NCBI GenBank assembly: GCA_035048495.1
Contig: CM068547.1
Coordinates: forward strand, 22,327,913 to 22,391,912
Direction: 5' to 3'
Origin: Euptelea pleiosperma
Taxonomy: Eukaryota > Streptophyta > Magnoliopsida > Ranunculales > Eupteleaceae
DNA length: 64,000 nucleotides
Shown here: one piece after another, positions 63,006 through 64,000 of the stretch
How the letters are laid out: each line of letters starts with the position of its first letter
How positions within the stretch are numbered: position 1 is the stretch's first letter
Translations under genes and position numbers: made by a program
Notes under the pieces: generated by a model
Told to the model about the DNA's origin: nothing
Database searches by the model: none
What the model saw: the letters and a program-made list of their open reading frames with translations, nothing else

Positions 63006-64000
63006 CAACTCCCAACCAGTATATTGCCAATCCTTGGCAATTAGTGCGAAATAAATGAGCTCAGAAGGGCCTAGTACATGCTGAAAACTTGTTATCAGAA
63101 AAACTCCATTTTGTCAGTTCATTTCAAGGGTGAAAGTGATCATTCAGGAATTAGAACTTAGTCAGTAAAATGTAGCACATCTACTAGTGGACATTTGAAC
63201 CAAAGATTACTCAGACTCAGCGTGTGTGTGTGCTCAACATCATCCCTATCTGGCAGTTAGATTCTCTGATCACCTACAAGATTATATGCCTCGACCTCAA
63301 TTCTCACTTGTATATCACTCAGAAGTAAATCACACAGAAATGGTTTTATTCTTTTCTCTCAAGTTATATGTGAGGAGATAGATGTTTGAAACTTGCAATA
63401 TTTCACATACTTATCTAGAAATGAAGACACAGAAGATTCAAAAGATCTCATGATTGGAATGTCATTTTATTCAAGAATGTCGGATCAAACTCTACAGTTC
63501 CTCTCTTCTCCATTCTCCACATTTTGTGATGGTGATAACCTAGAATCAAATAGGGCTTGCCTTGGGTTGTATAGAGGCTTAGGAAAAGGTTAAAAGATGA
63601 GGGCCTTCAGGGATTCGAAAGTTCTGAGAGGGCATCTTACTTTTCTTTGCAGCGTTTCCCGAGGGTGGTGATACCAATTCCTTGATTTCTCATTCTTCTC
63701 CATTTTTTACTTGTTCATCTTCTTAACTTTTGTTCTACTAACTTTCTTTTTCTATTTCTCTTTTATTTCCTTCTTTCTTTTCTTTTCATATTTCCTTTTT
63801 GCTTGATCCACTTGTCTTTCTTTTCTTTTCTTGATTTCTCTTCATGTTGCGATCATACCAAAAATTCTTTTATCCCTCTCAGAAGTAGGTGCTTGAGTTG
63901 TGTTCATTTTGGGGATTGGATTTGGTTGATGGGTTATCAAGAAAATGTTTTCATCATAAGGCTCAAGAGGGTTTCCAATGATGTAGATGTTAGGTAAGCC
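63006..64000. other. Region without recognisable genes
   Basis: T-rich with CT-rich tracts near 63660-63840. Short open stretches (63393-63593 and 63803-63997) resemble nothing I know. A splice-acceptor-like ttttctttgcag at about 63641-63652 is compatible with a plant exon starting there, but no conserved protein is visible. Confidence 0.4.

Noticed and set aside
63393..63997. Small + strand open frames at the window end
   Set aside because: No motif, no family resemblance, strongly biased T-rich composition.

Overview
This window is repeat-dominated nuclear DNA of a flowering plant. The evidence is plant-type LTR retrotransposons of several lineages (Ty1/copia with an env-like ORF, Tat-lineage Ty3/gypsy, a chromovirus-like gypsy), a CACTA terminus, a hAT element, MITEs, a LINE 3' end and a possible Helitron terminus. 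I found no convincing host protein-coding gene, tRNA or rRNA gene. The species cannot be named from the sequence.

Layout. 1-9130: two stop-ridden fragments of one copia family on the + strand, separated by a diverged gypsy LTR (2564-3705). The second fragment keeps its 3' LTR, which carries about 14 copies of a palindromic AATCGATT motif. 9131-10419 and 23106-23720 look like one older copia-type LTR split by the best-preserved object here: a 12,686 bp Tat-lineage gypsy element on the - strand (10420-23105). It has 1354 bp LTRs differing at only 3 positions, the target duplication GTAAG, a PBS and a PPT. Gag-protease and RT-RNaseH-aRNaseH-integrase lie in one frame, separated by a single UAG in the leaky context UAG-CAA-UUA. 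An antisense gene between pol and the 3' LTR has its own TATA box and two predicted phase-0 introns (826 aa).

23721-45000: a graveyard of LTRs and DNA transposons. Most notable is a family of TG...CA elements of 1.6-3.0 kb, which I read as solo LTRs ('family X'): 25588-27190 (diverged), 29716-32286, 36136-37797, 38065-41041, 49859-51517 (continued at 56184-56310) and 60973-63005. Three copies have perfect 5 bp target duplications and a fourth has one mismatch. A CACTA end, a 969 bp hAT element with a nested inverted-repeat MITE, another MITE and a LINE tail lie between them. 45155-46190 is a tandem array with units of roughly 145-180 bp. 46856-48640 is a probable solo LTR, followed by a fragment resembling a gypsy gag.

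49859-64000: one family-X copy is interrupted by a mostly deleted chromovirus-like gypsy (51518-56183) with a 3.2 kb LTR holding an exact 190 bp-period repeat. A copia element that lost pol (56311-60972: LTR head, gag, env-like ORF) follows and is itself broken by another family-X copy.

Most interesting signal: four family-X copies carry in U3, in sense orientation, a tRNA-like Pol III module. The B box starts exactly 44 nt after the A-box position in all four, and a T4 run follows, all upstream of a separate Pol II TATA box. Family X also shows a conserved U5-terminal hairpin, a splice-donor-like site, and a leader between TATA and donor that varies from about 250 to about 930 nt with no alignment I could see.
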